A stretch of DNA of 64,000 nt from Pseudomonas massiliensis (GTDB lineage Bacteria; Pseudomonadota; Gammaproteobacteria; Pseudomonadales; Pseudomonadaceae), in contig NZ_CCYK01000007.1 of assembly GCF_000826105.1 (NCBI RefSeq), positions 62,001-126,000 on the forward strand. Direction: 5' to 3'. This document shows, in pieces, positions 1-8,513 of the stretch. How positions within the stretch are numbered: the stretch's first letter is position 1; each line of letters opens with the position of its first letter. The translations under genes and the position numbers were made by a program. The notes under the pieces are model-generated. The model ran no database searches. It was not told the origin of the DNA and worked only from the letters and a program-made list of their open reading frames with translations.

Positions 1-347
1 GCATCAAGCACTACGAGCATATCGAGCGGCGCAACGGCATCCTGGAAATGCTCAAGCGCGGTCATGCGGACTTCTACATCGATGCTGAGCAGGAGATGGA
101 CTTCATCCAGCAGCAAGAGGCGGATCCCTCACAGTATCGCCTCACGCACCTGATCGACCTGCCGCTGTACCTGGGCTTCGCCAATAATCCGCGCGGGCGC
201 GAGCTGTGCAAGGTGTATGACAAGCGCATGGCCGAGCTGGTCGCCAGTGGAGCCTTGAAGCCCCTCTACCGCCGCTGGAAAATGGCTTATCCCTTCGGCA
301 ACGAGCCGATGCCACGCAAGACATCCATAGAAGCTTGTGATCGGTAA
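1..347 (+). CDS. Periplasmic solute-binding protein, family 3 (3' part only)
   Basis: This is the C-terminal ~115 residues of a gene that begins before the window; the reading frame is open from base 3 to the TAA at 345-347. The sequence resembles the second lobe and last helix of family 3 extracellular solute-binding proteins (amino-acid or polar-compound ABC transport). A hydrophobic strand (LIDLPLYLGFANN) is followed by the usual terminal helix with RMAELVASGALKPLYRRW, which corresponds to the family's xxxLxxLxxxGxLxxIxxKW ending. The mature protein would sit in the periplasm. No ligand can be assigned from this fragment, and no transporter partner is visible downstream. It is also possible that it acts as a stand-alone sensor-type binding protein. 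Confidence 0.7.
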   Translation, partial: IKHYEHIERRNGILEMLKRGHADFYIDAEQEMDFIQQQEADPSQYRLTHLIDLPLYLGFANNPRGRELCKVYDKRMAELVASGALKPLYRRWKMAYPFGNEPMPRKTSIEACDR

Positions 348-474
348 GGTCGAAAATTTGAACTGAGCGCGTCATCGGGCCGATGTTACAATGTGACATC
401 TTTGCCCAGGGCCAGCGTGTCGAGCGGTGGCCATCCCGCGGCTGTTTTCATTTGATGACAGATAGGAGCACCCG

Positions 475-1071
475 GTGCCCGTCGCTTTCGTTGCAGCTTC
501 CAAACTGCCCACCCCGTTCGCCACCTTTACCATGCATGGCTTCTTCGAAGAGGCCACAGGTCGCGAGCACGTTGTCCTGACCCTGGGCGATGTAGCCGAT
601 GGTCAACCGGTACTGGGGCGGGTCCATTCCGAATGCCTGACTGGCGATGCGCTGTTCAGCCAGCGTTGTGATTGTGGCGCTCAGCTTGAAGCCGCGCTTC
701 AGGCCATTGCCAAGGAAGGGCGTGGCGCATTGCTCTACCTTCGACAGGAAGGGCGAGGCATCGGCTTGTTGAACAAGATCCGCGCCTACGAGCTACAGGA
801 TGACGGCGCCGACACCGTCGAAGCCAATGAGCGCCTGGGTTTCGCGGCCGACCAGCGGGATTATTCCATCTGCCTGCCGATGCTGGAGCACCTGGGCATC
901 AAGGCCCTGCGCTTGATGACCAACAACCCCCGCAAGGTCAAGGCATTGACAGACATGGGGATCACCGTGGCCGAGCGAGTACCGCTGCATACCGGGCACA
1001 ACCCCCACAACAAGTATTACCTGGCCACCAAGGCGGGCAAGCTTGGCCACATGATGGACCGGCCCTCGTAG
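475..1071 (+). CDS. ribA: GTP cyclohydrolase II
   Basis: It catalyses the first committed step of riboflavin synthesis, GTP to 2,5-diamino-6-ribosylamino-pyrimidinone 5'-phosphate plus formate and pyrophosphate, in the cytoplasm. The 198-residue length fits stand-alone RibA without a fused RibB domain. The zinc ligands are visible as Cys54, Cys65 and Cys67 in [20 protein letters not shown], and the GTP-binding stretch [19 protein letters not shown] follows. The start is GTG at 475, preceded by a GGAG ribosome binding site at 465-468; no better ATG lies upstream. It is transcribed alone, converging on dxs, and a repeat pair lies between the two 3' ends. I saw no FMN riboswitch in front of it. 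Confidence 0.96.
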   Translation: MPVAFVAASKLPTPFATFTMHGFFEEATGREHVVLTLGDVADGQPVLGRVHSECLTGDALFSQRCDCGAQLEAALQAIAKEGRGALLYLRQEGRGIGLLNKIRAYELQDDGADTVEANERLGFAADQRDYSICLPMLEHLGIKALRLMTNNPRKVKALTDMGITVAERVPLHTGHNPHNKYYLATKAGKLGHMMDRPS

Positions 1072-1097
1072 CCGCGGCAGTTGGCAAGGATGAGCCT

Positions 1098-1168
1098 GCG
1101 GGAGCTAGCGCCAGCTAGCGAAAGGCCCCGAAAGCCTGAGCAATTCGCCAGCTTCGCTGGCTCCCACG
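1098..1168. repeat. REPIN-like pair of inverted REP elements
   Basis: Two short palindromic units face each other between the convergent ribA and dxs genes. The right unit (1144-1168) contains the perfect stem GCCAGC-TTC-GCTGGC and ends in CTCCCAC. The left unit (1098-1122) is the diverged inverse, GCGGGAGC followed by CTAGC-GCCA-GCTAG and GCGAA. Two inverted REP units about 20 bases apart is the REPIN arrangement known from Pseudomonas intergenic DNA. The right unit recurs almost unchanged near 19233. It may also stabilise or end the two convergent transcripts, since I see no classical terminator with a T run here. Confidence 0.7.
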
Positions 1169-1172
1169 GGGG

Positions 1173-3059
1173 TCATGGAGCCTTGGCGAGCCTGGCGCGG
1201 ATGGCCGCTTCGATGCCGGCTTCATCCAGGCCGCATTCGGCGAGCATCTGCGCCGGCTTGGCATGTTCCACATAAACATCTGGCAGACCAAGGTGCAGCA
1301 AGGGAACGGTAGTGCCTTCGGCTGCCAGGAACTCACCTACGGCCGAACCCGCGCCGCCCATGATTGCATTTTCCTCCAAGGTCACCAGTAGTCCGTGCTG
1401 GCTTGCCATCTCCCGGACCAGGGCTTCATCCAGAGGTTTCACGAAGCGCATGTCCACCACACTGGCGTCCAGCCGCTGGGCCACGGCCAGGGCTTCGGCA
1501 AGCTGCACCCCAAAGACCAGGATGGCCACGTCCTTGCCTCTACGACGAATCACGCCCTTGCCGATCTCGACCGTGCCCAGGCCGGGTTCGATGCTCGCGT
1601 TCGGGCCGGTGCCACGCGGATAGCGAACCGCGGCCGGCCCAGGATGCTGGAAGCCGGTGCTGAGCATCAGGCGCAGTTCGTTCTCGTCACTCGGCGCCAT
1701 GATCACCAGGCCCGGTATGCAGCGCAGATAGGAAAGGTCGAAGCTGCCCGCGTGGGTCGGGCCATCCTCTCCCACCAGGCCGGCGCGGTCGATGGCGAAC
1801 AGCACGTCCAGCCCTTGCACCGCCACGTCGTGGATCAGTTGGTCATAGCCGCGCTGCAGGAACGTGGAGTAGATCGCCACCACGGGCTTGACGCCGTCGC
1901 AGGCCAGGCCCGCCGCCAGCGTAACCGCATGCTGTTCGGCGATGGCTACATCGAAGTAGCGTTCGGGGAAGCGCTCACTGAAGGCAACCAGGTCCGAGCC
2001 TTCCTTCATGGCGGGGGTAATGCCCACCAGGCGCTCGTCCGCGACCGCCATGTCGCACAGCCACTGACCGAAGACGCTGGAGTACTTGGGGCCGGACGCT
2101 TTCCTGGGCGCCGCCGGGACGGGTTCGAGCTTGGTGATGGCGTGATAGCCGATGGGATCTACTTCTGCGGGGGCGAAGCCCTTGCCCTTCTTGGTCACTA
2201 CATGCAGGAACTGCGGCCCCTTGAGGTCGCGCATGTTGCGCAGGGTAGCGATCAAGGTCGGAAGGTCGTGGCCATCGATGGGGCCGATGTAGTTCCAGCC
2301 CAGCTCTTCGAAGAGCGTGCCGGGTACCAGCATGCCCTTGGCGTACTCTTCCGTGCGCCGGGCGATTTCCCAGGCACCCGGGAGCCGCGAAAGCACTTTC
2401 TTGCTGCCTTCACGCATGCTTGCATAGGTTCGGCTGGAAAGGATCTTCGCCAGGTAATTCGACAGGCCGCCCACATTGCGGGAAATGGACATGTCGTTAT
2501 CGTTGAGCACCACCAGCATATCGGCGTTGACCTCCGGCGCATGGTTCAGCGCCTCGAAGGCCATGCCTGCGGTGAGCGCGCCATCGCCGATCACCGCGAT
2601 CGCCTTGCGCGGGCTGCCTTGCAGGCGCGCGGCAATGGCCATGCCCAGGGCCGCGCTGATGGATGTGCTCGAATGCCCGACGCCGAAGGTGTCATACGGG
2701 CTCTCGCTGCGTCGCGGGAAGGCGGCGAGGCCGTCCTTCTGACGCAGGCTGTGCATCCGCTCCCGACGGCCGGTGAGGATCTTGTGCGGGTAGGCCTGAT
2801 GGCCCACGTCCCACACGAGCCGGTCTTGCGGAGTATCGAACACGTAATGGAGCGCGATGGTCAGTTCGATCACCCCGAGCCCGGCACCGAAATGGCCCCC
2901 GGTCTGCCCCACGCTGTAGAGCAGTTCCAGGCGCAACTCGTCGGCCAGGCTTTCTAGCTCGGCTTCACCCAGGCGACGCAGCCCGTCCGGGGTGTCGGTG
3001 CGGTCGAGCAGCGGAGTCAGCGGGCGCTCACGGGGGATCTCTTGGAACGTCGTAGGCAT
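1173..3059 (-). CDS. dxs: 1-deoxy-D-xylulose-5-phosphate synthase
   Basis: This thiamine-diphosphate enzyme condenses pyruvate and glyceraldehyde 3-phosphate to DXP, the entry step of the MEP isoprenoid pathway; DXP also feeds thiamine and pyridoxine synthesis. At 628 residues it has the normal length. The TPP/Mg motif [15 protein letters not shown] and the catalytic glutamate region [14 protein letters not shown] in the transketolase pyrimidine domain are intact, and a C-terminal transketolase domain follows. I chose the ATG at 3059 ([13 protein letters not shown]) because known Pseudomonas Dxs proteins start there; an in-frame ATG at 3083 and a TTG at 3092 are alternatives, none with a strong ribosome binding site. 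It is last in the xseB-ispA-dxs transcription unit, 85 bases after ispA. Confidence 0.97.
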   Translation of the reverse strand: MPTTFQEIPRERPLTPLLDRTDTPDGLRRLGEAELESLADELRLELLYSVGQTGGHFGAGLGVIELTIALHYVFDTPQDRLVWDVGHQAYPHKILTGRRERMHSLRQKDGLAAFPRRSESPYDTFGVGHSSTSISAALGMAIAARLQGSPRKAIAVIGDGALTAGMAFEALNHAPEVNADMLVVLNDNDMSISRNVGGLSNYLAKILSSRTYASMREGSKKVLSRLPGAWEIARRTEEYAKGMLVPGTLFEELGWNYIGPIDGHDLPTLIATLRNMRDLKGPQFLHVVTKKGKGFAPAEVDPIGYHAITKLEPVPAAPRKASGPKYSSVFGQWLCDMAVADERLVGITPAMKEGSDLVAFSERFPERYFDVAIAEQHAVTLAAGLACDGVKPVVAIYSTFLQRGYDQLIHDVAVQGLDVLFAIDRAGLVGEDGPTHAGSFDLSYLRCIPGLVIMAPSDENELRLMLSTGFQHPGPAAVRYPRGTGPNASIEPGLGTVEIGKGVIRRRGKDVAILVFGVQLAEALAVAQRLDASVVDMRFVKPLDEALVREMASQHGLLVTLEENAIMGGAGSAVGEFLAAEGTTVPLLHLGLPDVYVEHAKPAQMLAECGLDEAGIEAAIRARLAKAP

Positions 3060-3144
3060 CAGGCGGATCGTTTTGTAAGCCATAAAGGGCAAGAGTTTAC
3101 CCTATGGCGTAGGGCTATAGCAGCCTGAGCTTGCCCCAGGGGCT

Positions 3145-4032
3145 TCAATTGCGCCGGTCCACGATATAGCAGGCCAGCGCTCGCAAGGGCTCGGCGGCTT
3201 CTGCGTAGGTACTCAAGGATTGCAAGGCCTGGTCGCGCAGCTCATGGGCATAGCCCCTGGCCCGATCGATTCCCAGCAGGGCGGGATAGGTCGGCTTGTC
3301 GCGGGCGATATCCGCCCCTTGACGCTTGCCCAGGGTGGCCGTATCGCTTTCTACGTCCAGAATGTCGTCCTGTACCTGGAATGCCAGGCCAATGGCACGG
3401 GCATAGTTACGCAGCGCCACCAGGTCAGCCTCAGCGGCGCGCTCGCTGGCCAGGGCGCCCAAAACCACGCTGGCCTCGATCAGAGCGCCGGTCTTGTGCC
3501 GATGCATCTGTTCAAGCGCGGCCTGGTCCAACTTGAGCCCCACGGAACCCAGGTCGATCGCCTGGCCACCGACCATGCCGGCCGGCCCGGCTCCCACAGC
3601 CAGGGCGCTGACCATGCGCAGCCGGGTAGCATCGCTCAGGCGGCCAAGGGCGGGGTCGGCCAAGGCACCGAACGCCATGGCTTGCAGCCCGTCGCCGGCG
3701 AGGATGGCGCAGGCTTCGTCGAAGGCCTTGTGGGTGGTCGGCTGGCCGCGACGCAGGTCATCATCGTCCATGGCCGGCAGGTCATCGTGAACCAGGGAAT
3801 AGGCGTGGATGAGTTCCACGGCGCACGCCGCGCCGTCAGCGTTCGCGGGATCCCCACCCAAGGCTTCGCAGGCCCCATAGACCAGCAAGGGGCGGACTCG
3901 CTTGCCACCGTTCATCACGCTGTAGCGCATGGCCTGGTACAGCCTGGCCAATTCCGTCAGGCCGGGTTGGAAGAGGCGCTCGAGGGCGCTGTCCACCCGC
4001 GCCTGGCAGCGGGCCTGATAGCTGGCGATCAT
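3145..4032 (-). CDS. ispA: Farnesyl diphosphate synthase (polyprenyl synthetase family)
   Basis: It condenses dimethylallyl/geranyl diphosphate with isopentenyl diphosphate to give farnesyl diphosphate, the precursor of quinone side chains and undecaprenyl carriers. It has 295 residues. The first aspartate-rich motif is [10 protein letters not shown] (residues 83-92) and the second is [10 protein letters not shown] (221-230); the substrate-binding GGKRVRP lies near residue 42 and the HKTGALI helix near 179. The start codon overlaps the stop of xseB by four bases (ATGA), so the two are translationally coupled. The chain length could in principle be geranyl rather than farnesyl, but the xseB-ispA-dxs context is the standard ispA setting. 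Confidence 0.96.
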   Translation of the reverse strand: MIASYQARCQARVDSALERLFQPGLTELARLYQAMRYSVMNGGKRVRPLLVYGACEALGGDPANADGAACAVELIHAYSLVHDDLPAMDDDDLRRGQPTTHKAFDEACAILAGDGLQAMAFGALADPALGRLSDATRLRMVSALAVGAGPAGMVGGQAIDLGSVGLKLDQAALEQMHRHKTGALIEASVVLGALASERAAEADLVALRNYARAIGLAFQVQDDILDVESDTATLGKRQGADIARDKPTYPALLGIDRARGYAHELRDQALQSLSTYAEAAEPLRALACYIVDRRN

Positions 4033-4271
4033 TCGGTTTCATCCACGTCCAATGGCGTTTCAACCAGTTGGCCGTCACGTTCGAGCAACTGCTGTACCTT
4101 CACCTCCGCAGCCGCCAGGGCATCCTGGCAATCCCGGGTCAGGCGGATGCCCTGCTCGAACGCCGTGAGCGAATCCTCCAGGGACAGTTGGCCGTTTTCC
4201 AGGCGCTCTACCAGCGTCTGCAGGTCGGTGAGGGATTGCTCAAAATCCACAGCGCTTTTCTTTCTGGCCAT
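4029..4271 (-). CDS. xseB: Exodeoxyribonuclease VII small subunit
   Basis: XseB is the 80-residue small subunit that binds XseA to form exonuclease VII, which degrades single-stranded DNA to oligonucleotides in both directions. It shows the family pattern of two helices, [19 protein letters not shown] and [19 protein letters not shown], followed by an acidic tail. It is the first gene of the xseB-ispA-dxs operon; the promoter must lie in the short gap before 4355, as the next gene upstream ends there on the same strand. Confidence 0.95.
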   Translation of the reverse strand: MARKKSAVDFEQSLTDLQTLVERLENGQLSLEDSLTAFEQGIRLTRDCQDALAAAEVKVQQLLERDGQLVETPLDVDETE

Positions 4272-4354
4272 GACGGCCCTCTCGGCAGGCTAATCAACCG
4301 CGCGACGTTAGCAGAGCCGGAGGGGGTGGGCAAACTGGCACGGTCTTGGGTTCT

Positions 4355-4795
4355 TCAATTGCGGATGATCGAAATGCTGCCGTTGCGCTCCAGAATGGCG
4401 AAGCGAATATCTTCCATGCGTTCCACGCCCTGGCTGCAGCGAGCGGTTTCCAGGATGTCCGCTTCGGTCAGCCGTGCCTTGGCCAGGCGGGCCTTGAGCG
4501 GCCTGCCGTTTTCCACCAAGATCATGGCGCCGTTGTCCAGAAGTCGGGTCAGGCTTCGCAGGCGCTGCTTTGCCAGGGTGAAGCCAATGTCCATGGCAAT
4601 CAGGGTGGCGATGACCAGGACCGCGTTGGTAAAGGAAAAGTCATCACCCAGCAAGGCCTGCTGAGTGGCTTCGCCAATGATCAGCAAAAGCACGAAATCG
4701 AAAGTGGTGAGGTCTACCAGTGACCGCCTTCCAGCGACCTTGAACAGAATGATTAGCGCGACATACATCGCGGCGGCGCGCAAGGCGGCATCCAT
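4355..4795 (-). CDS. DUF421 (YetF-type) membrane protein
   Basis: This 146-residue protein has three hydrophobic segments (about residues 6-20, 30-48 and 56-72). A cytoplasmic YetF-like domain follows, containing GAMILVENGRPLKARLAKARLTEADI. This is the DUF421 architecture found in Bacillus YetF and many proteobacteria, whose biochemical role is unknown. It lies 12 bases downstream of another small membrane-protein gene on the same strand, so the two probably form a unit. It is at the short end of the family, which often runs to 150-230 residues. Confidence 0.8.
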   Translation of the reverse strand: MDAALRAAAMYVALIILFKVAGRRSLVDLTTFDFVLLLIIGEATQQALLGDDFSFTNAVLVIATLIAMDIGFTLAKQRLRSLTRLLDNGAMILVENGRPLKARLAKARLTEADILETARCSQGVERMEDIRFAILERNGSISIIRN

Positions 4796-4807
4796 GTAAG
4801 GCTCCGT

Positions 4808-5317
4808 TCAGGGATAGATGAATTTGGAAACAGCGACACGCGCGCCAGTGGACAACCCGATGTCACCCTTGAACAGCCAGGCGCCATCACTGCGCAGGGT
4901 GAGGTAGAGCACCGCATCACCCTGGGCGTCGGCTCGCAAGGGAATGAGCAGGTCGCGGCCGCGACTAGAAGCTGGCCCGGTTTGCGGCTGTAACGCTTCC
5001 AGCGCCATTCCCTCGAGCAGCTCGCCGGGCAGCGTTACGTTCAGATGTTGGCCTGGCTGCCCACGAGCCATAATGACCATCCGTTCTTCGGCGCCGTTAC
5101 GGCTGAAGCGTTCATAGTCCACGGTCAGGCTGCCATCGGGACTGACAACCTTCACGGTCGAGAGTGGTCCCTTGGAAAACAGACCGAGCAAGGTCAACGC
5201 GATCAACGCCAACAAGGCATACCAGCCCACTCGCTCTATATGCCAGGCCCGACGCTGGCGCGCCATGTCTTCGACAATGGGGTAGCTGCGGTTGGCAAAT
5301 TCGTCCTGCTCCATCAC
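4808..5317 (-). CDS. Single-pass inner-membrane protein of unknown function
   Basis: The 169-residue product has a short basic cytoplasmic N-terminus (MARQRRAWHIERVG) and one transmembrane helix at about residues 32-48. A ~120-residue predicted periplasmic domain with many beta strands follows (VKVVSPDGSLTVDYERFSR, HLNVTLPGEL). I do not recognise a catalytic motif. It sits directly upstream of the DUF421 gene, and the pairing suggests the two proteins work together at the inner membrane. An earlier methionine pair at the start (MMEQ) leaves a one-codon start ambiguity. Confidence 0.7.
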   Translation of the reverse strand: MMEQDEFANRSYPIVEDMARQRRAWHIERVGWYALLALIALTLLGLFSKGPLSTVKVVSPDGSLTVDYERFSRNGAEERMVIMARGQPGQHLNVTLPGELLEGMALEALQPQTGPASSRGRDLLIPLRADAQGDAVLYLTLRSDGAWLFKGDIGLSTGARVAVSKFIYP

Positions 5318-5501
5318 CGCCTCGTGCTTGGCTGGTTTTGCCGTTGGATCAAGCGCCTGCTCAAGCGTTCCGCTCTGCCTTGCCGGCCGACCGCTCGTCC
5401 GATGCTGAGCCGCCGCGCTGAACCATCGGCTGCGATAAACGCCGACAGTAATATCGGGTGACAGGGGTTGCCCGGGCTTTCAGGCTATGAGGAGTACTAC
5501 C

Positions 5502-5720
5502 ATGGACTCGTTACTTTCCGGGCTGATTGGCATCGTTGTCCTGCTTGCCGATATCTGGGCAATCGTCAGCGTCTGGCGCAGCGACAAGTCTTCCGGCACC
5601 AAGATCGGCTGGACGGTGCTGATCTTCATCCTCCCTGTGGTCGGGCTGGTGATCTGGGGCATCATGGGTCCACGCGGCATGCACCCCGCGCCTTCGTCGC
5701 CGACACACAGCAAAGGCTGA
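5502..5720 (+). CDS. PLDc_N-domain small membrane protein
   Basis: This 72-residue product has two hydrophobic helices (LIGIVVLLADIWAIVSVW and IGWTVLIFILPVVGLVIWGI) separated by a charged turn. This is the PLD nuclease N-terminal domain, a two-helix module that in small proteins occurs without the nuclease part. I chose the ATG at 5502 because GGAG at 5491-5494 sits seven bases before it; the ATG at 5487 lies upstream of that site. It is divergent from the 169-residue membrane protein. Its stop codon abuts, on the other strand, the relic of a LysR gene. Confidence 0.78.
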   Translation: MDSLLSGLIGIVVLLADIWAIVSVWRSDKSSGTKIGWTVLIFILPVVGLVIWGIMGPRGMHPAPSSPTHSKG

Positions 5721-5857
5721 TCCATCGGCTCGGGCTGTTCGAATGCTTCGGTAATGGCACCGATGACCGCGCGGACACGAGCGCTGTGGCACAGGTCCGC
5801 GTGGGTTACCAGCCAGAGGTCGTAGCCCTGGCTGGCCCTGCGGTCAGGCCATAGGCC
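5721..5857 (-). pseudogene. C-terminal relic of a LysR-type transcriptional regulator
   Basis: Read on the minus strand directly after the ycaC stop codon and in the same frame, the DNA encodes GLWPDRRASQGYDLWLVTHADL and then CHSARVRAVIGAITEAFEQ. This is the final beta strand and helix of a LysR effector domain (the family pattern is xLWLxxHxDLRxxxRVRAFxxFL). Nothing of the DNA-binding domain or the rest of the effector domain is present, and the frame runs on into the antisense of the PLDc_N gene without a proper end. It is therefore a broken remnant of about 45 codons, left where the ycaC-amidohydrolase-AraC module now begins. Confidence 0.75.
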
Positions 5858-6481
5858 TTAGCGAGACGTCAGTACGCTGTAGCTGTTCATCAGGTTGCGG
5901 TAGTTGGGCAGGCGCTCGGACAGCAGGTGACCAAGGCCTTCGATATCGTTGCGCCAGTCGCGGTGCAGTTCGCAGGCCACCGCGAACCAGTTCATCAGCT
6001 GAGCACCGGCTGCGGTCATGCGCGCCCAGGCCGCTTGCTGCACGGTTTCGTTGAAGGTGCCGGAGGCATCGGTAACCACGAACACATCGAAGCCTTCAGC
6101 GATCGCAGACAAGGTAGGGAAGGCGACGCACACGTCGGTCACCACGCCCGCGATGATCAGCTGCCTGCGGCCGGTAGCCTTGATGGCCTTGACGAAGTCT
6201 TCGTTGTCCCAGGCATTGATTTGCCCGGGACGCGGAATGTAGGGCGCATCAGGGAAGGCTTCCTTGAGCTCAGGGACCAGAGGCCCGTTGGGGCCTTGTT
6301 CGAAGCTGGTGGTCAGGATGGTCGGCAGGTTGAAGAACTTGGCCAGGTCCGCCAGGGCCAGCACATTGTTCTTGAACTCGTTGGGGGAAAAATCCTGTAC
6401 CAATGAGATCAGGCCGGTCTGGTGGTCTACCAGCAGTACGACGGCATCGTCTTTGTTCAGGCGGTTATAGGGCTGCGTCAT
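5858..6481 (-). CDS. ycaC: YcaC-type isochorismatase-family hydrolase
   Basis: The 207-residue product belongs to the cysteine hydrolases of the isochorismatase superfamily and resembles E. coli and Pseudomonas YcaC, an octameric enzyme of unknown natural substrate. The catalytic aspartate lies in VLLVDHQTGLISL (Asp19) and the nucleophile in GVVTDVCVAFPTLSA (Cys118); the YcaC-like tail NWFAVACELHRDWRND is present. It is downstream of an amidohydrolase and an AraC regulator on the same strand, 27 bases after the amidohydrolase, so it likely acts in the same catabolic unit. An isochorismatase-type amidase step on an amide or imide product is a reasonable but unproven guess. Confidence 0.88.
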   Translation of the reverse strand: MTQPYNRLNKDDAVVLLVDHQTGLISLVQDFSPNEFKNNVLALADLAKFFNLPTILTTSFEQGPNGPLVPELKEAFPDAPYIPRPGQINAWDNEDFVKAIKATGRRQLIIAGVVTDVCVAFPTLSAIAEGFDVFVVTDASGTFNETVQQAAWARMTAAGAQLMNWFAVACELHRDWRNDIEGLGHLLSERLPNYRNLMNSYSVLTSR

Positions 6482-6508
6482 GGTGTCACTCCTTTCAAGT
6501 AGGTTGGT

Positions 6509-8344
6509 TCAGAAGGCGAAGCAGGAGCAGCCGAAGGCGCCCCAGAATTCCTGGAACCGGTTGACCGGCACATTCGAGCGGCGAGCGCGATCATGCTGGT
6601 GGGCATGCACAGCGCAAGCGCCCTGGCATTGATGAACGGCGCTCATGGGCGCCGAGGGACGGAAGTGGCCGGGCACCAGGGCCACGGGTGACCAGTCCGG
6701 CAGCACCGGAATGGCCGGCGGAGACAGCTCGCGGAAGTCGCCAGCGGCGTACACCACCTTGCCGCCCACAACGGTCAGGACGGACTCGATGGCCTTGATA
6801 GCTTCTACATCCACGCTGAAGAAGTCCGCCGAGAGCACGGCGAGGTCGGCCAACTGACCGACCTTGATCTGGCCTTTCTTGCCTTGCTCGGAGGAGAACC
6901 AGGCGCTGCCGTGAGTGAACAGCTCAAGCGCCGTTTCGCGCGGCAGGCCTTCGGGGTACAGCTCCAGCCCACCGACCGTGCGTCCGCTGACCATCCAGTA
7001 CAGCGAGGTCCAGGGGTTGTAGCTCGACACCCGCGTAGCATCAGTACCGGCGCCGACGGGCACGCCTTCGGCGAGCATGCGCTGGATCGGCGGAGTGGCT
7101 TCGGCGGCCGCCGCGCCGTAGCGGTCCACGAAATACTCGCCTTGGAAGGCCATGCGGTCCTGAATGGCGATCCCGCCGCCAAGGGCCTTGACCCGCTCGA
7201 TGTTGGCGGGGGTGATGGTCTCGGCATGGTCGAAGAACCAGGGCAGGCCATTGAAGGGAATGTCCCGGTTCACTTTCTCGAACACATCCAGCATCCGCGA
7301 GATGGACTCGTTGTAGGTGGCATGCAGGCGGAACGGCCAGCGGTGCTCCACCAGATGACGCACCACCGGCTCGAGTTCCTGTTCCATGGTTTGCGGCAGG
7401 TCGGGTCGAGGTTCGAGGAAGTCTTCGAAATCGGCGGCGGAAAACACCAGCATCTCGCCAGCGCCGTTATGACGGAGGAAGTCGTCGCCCTGGTGCAGGG
7501 TGACGCTGCTGGTCCAATGCTTGAAGTCTTCCAGCTCTTCCTTGGGCTTCTGGGTAAACAGGTTGTAGGCAATGCGAACCGTTAGCTGCTGGTTCCTCGC
7601 CAGGGTCTGAATCACTTCATAGTCGTCGGGATAATTCTGGAAACCGCCGCCGGCATCGATGCAACTGGTCAGGCCCAGGCGGTTGAGCTCGCGCATGAAC
7701 TGGCGGGTGGAATTGACCTGGTGATCCAGCGGCAGCTTGGGCCCTTTGGCCAGGGTCGCATAGAGGATCATCGCGTTGGGCCGCGCGATCAGCATGCCGG
7801 TGGGCTCGCCACGGCTGTCACGCACGATTTCTCCGCCCGGCGGGTTGGGAGTGTCACGGGTATAGCCGACAACCCGCAGGGCAGCGCGGTTGAGCAGGGC
7901 GCGATCGTACAGGTGCAGCACGAACACCGGCGTGTCAGGCGCCGCCTGGTTGAGCTCTTCGAGGGTAGGCATGCGCCGCTCGGCGAACTGGAATTCGTTC
8001 CAGCCACCGACCACCCGGACCCACTGCGGTGAAGGCGTGCGATCGGCCTGTACCTTGAGCATGCGCAGCGCATCGGCCAGTGACGGCACGCCTTCCCAGC
8101 GTAACTCCAGGTTGTAGTTCAGCCCACCACGGATCAGGTGCAGGTGGGAGTCGTTCAAGCCGGGGGTCACCGTGTGCCCCCTGAGGTCGATGACCTGGGT
8201 CGTGGCGCCACGATGGGCCATGACTTCGGCTTCATCGCCGACCGCCGTGAACGCGCCCGCGCTGATCGCCACGGCGCCGGCGGTGGGCTTGTGGCGATCC
8301 ACAGTGTGGAAGCGGCCATTGATCAGAATCAGTTCTGCTGACAT
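6509..8344 (-). CDS. YtcJ-type metal-dependent amidohydrolase with Cys/His-rich tail
   Basis: A 611-residue amidohydrolase-3 family enzyme. The N-terminal beta-sandwich (LILINGRFHTVDRHKPTAGA) leads to the metal motif PGLNDSHLHL (His67 and His69). Later motifs are DHAETI and GTDATRVSSYNPW, followed by the C-terminal sandwich GQLADLAVLSADFF. The start at 8344 is set by AAAGGA six to nine bases upstream; a longer reading frame exists but lacks this support. The last ~45 residues are unusual, rich in Cys and His (HQCQGACAVHAHQHDRA and GCSCFAF at the end). It sits between araC-type regulator and ycaC genes on one strand, suggesting one inducible operon. The substrate is unknown. Confidence 0.87.
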   Translation of the reverse strand: MSAELILINGRFHTVDRHKPTAGAVAISAGAFTAVGDEAEVMAHRGATTQVIDLRGHTVTPGLNDSHLHLIRGGLNYNLELRWEGVPSLADALRMLKVQADRTPSPQWVRVVGGWNEFQFAERRMPTLEELNQAAPDTPVFVLHLYDRALLNRAALRVVGYTRDTPNPPGGEIVRDSRGEPTGMLIARPNAMILYATLAKGPKLPLDHQVNSTRQFMRELNRLGLTSCIDAGGGFQNYPDDYEVIQTLARNQQLTVRIAYNLFTQKPKEELEDFKHWTSSVTLHQGDDFLRHNGAGEMLVFSAADFEDFLEPRPDLPQTMEQELEPVVRHLVEHRWPFRLHATYNESISRMLDVFEKVNRDIPFNGLPWFFDHAETITPANIERVKALGGGIAIQDRMAFQGEYFVDRYGAAAAEATPPIQRMLAEGVPVGAGTDATRVSSYNPWTSLYWMVSGRTVGGLELYPEGLPRETALELFTHGSAWFSSEQGKKGQIKVGQLADLAVLSADFFSVDVEAIKAIESVLTVVGGKVVYAAGDFRELSPPAIPVLPDWSPVALVPGHFRPSAPMSAVHQCQGACAVHAHQHDRARRSNVPVNRFQEFWGAFGCSCFAF

Positions 8345-8513
8345 GTGGGGTCCTTTGACTGACGGGTAAGTCCGGGCGACGCAGGCGATGCCAGAGCATC
8401 TGGCCAGGCCCATCGGGTGCGAGCAGATTGTTCTTGTGCTGGTGCGGCCGCTTGCATCGACGTGCTTGTTTTGCCCGTGGTTTAAGAAGTTCCTTATCCC
8501 TTGAGGCTTATCC

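Noticed and set aside
348..474. FMN riboswitch or clear sigma-70 promoter in front of ribA
   Set aside because: A TACAAT is present near 387 but no -35 at proper distance, and no riboswitch core is seen.
1395..2957. 520-codon open frame antisense to dxs
   Set aside because: It mirrors dxs, which has full family motifs; long antisense frames are expected in GC-rich DNA with this codon bias. No ribosome binding site or recognisable domain.
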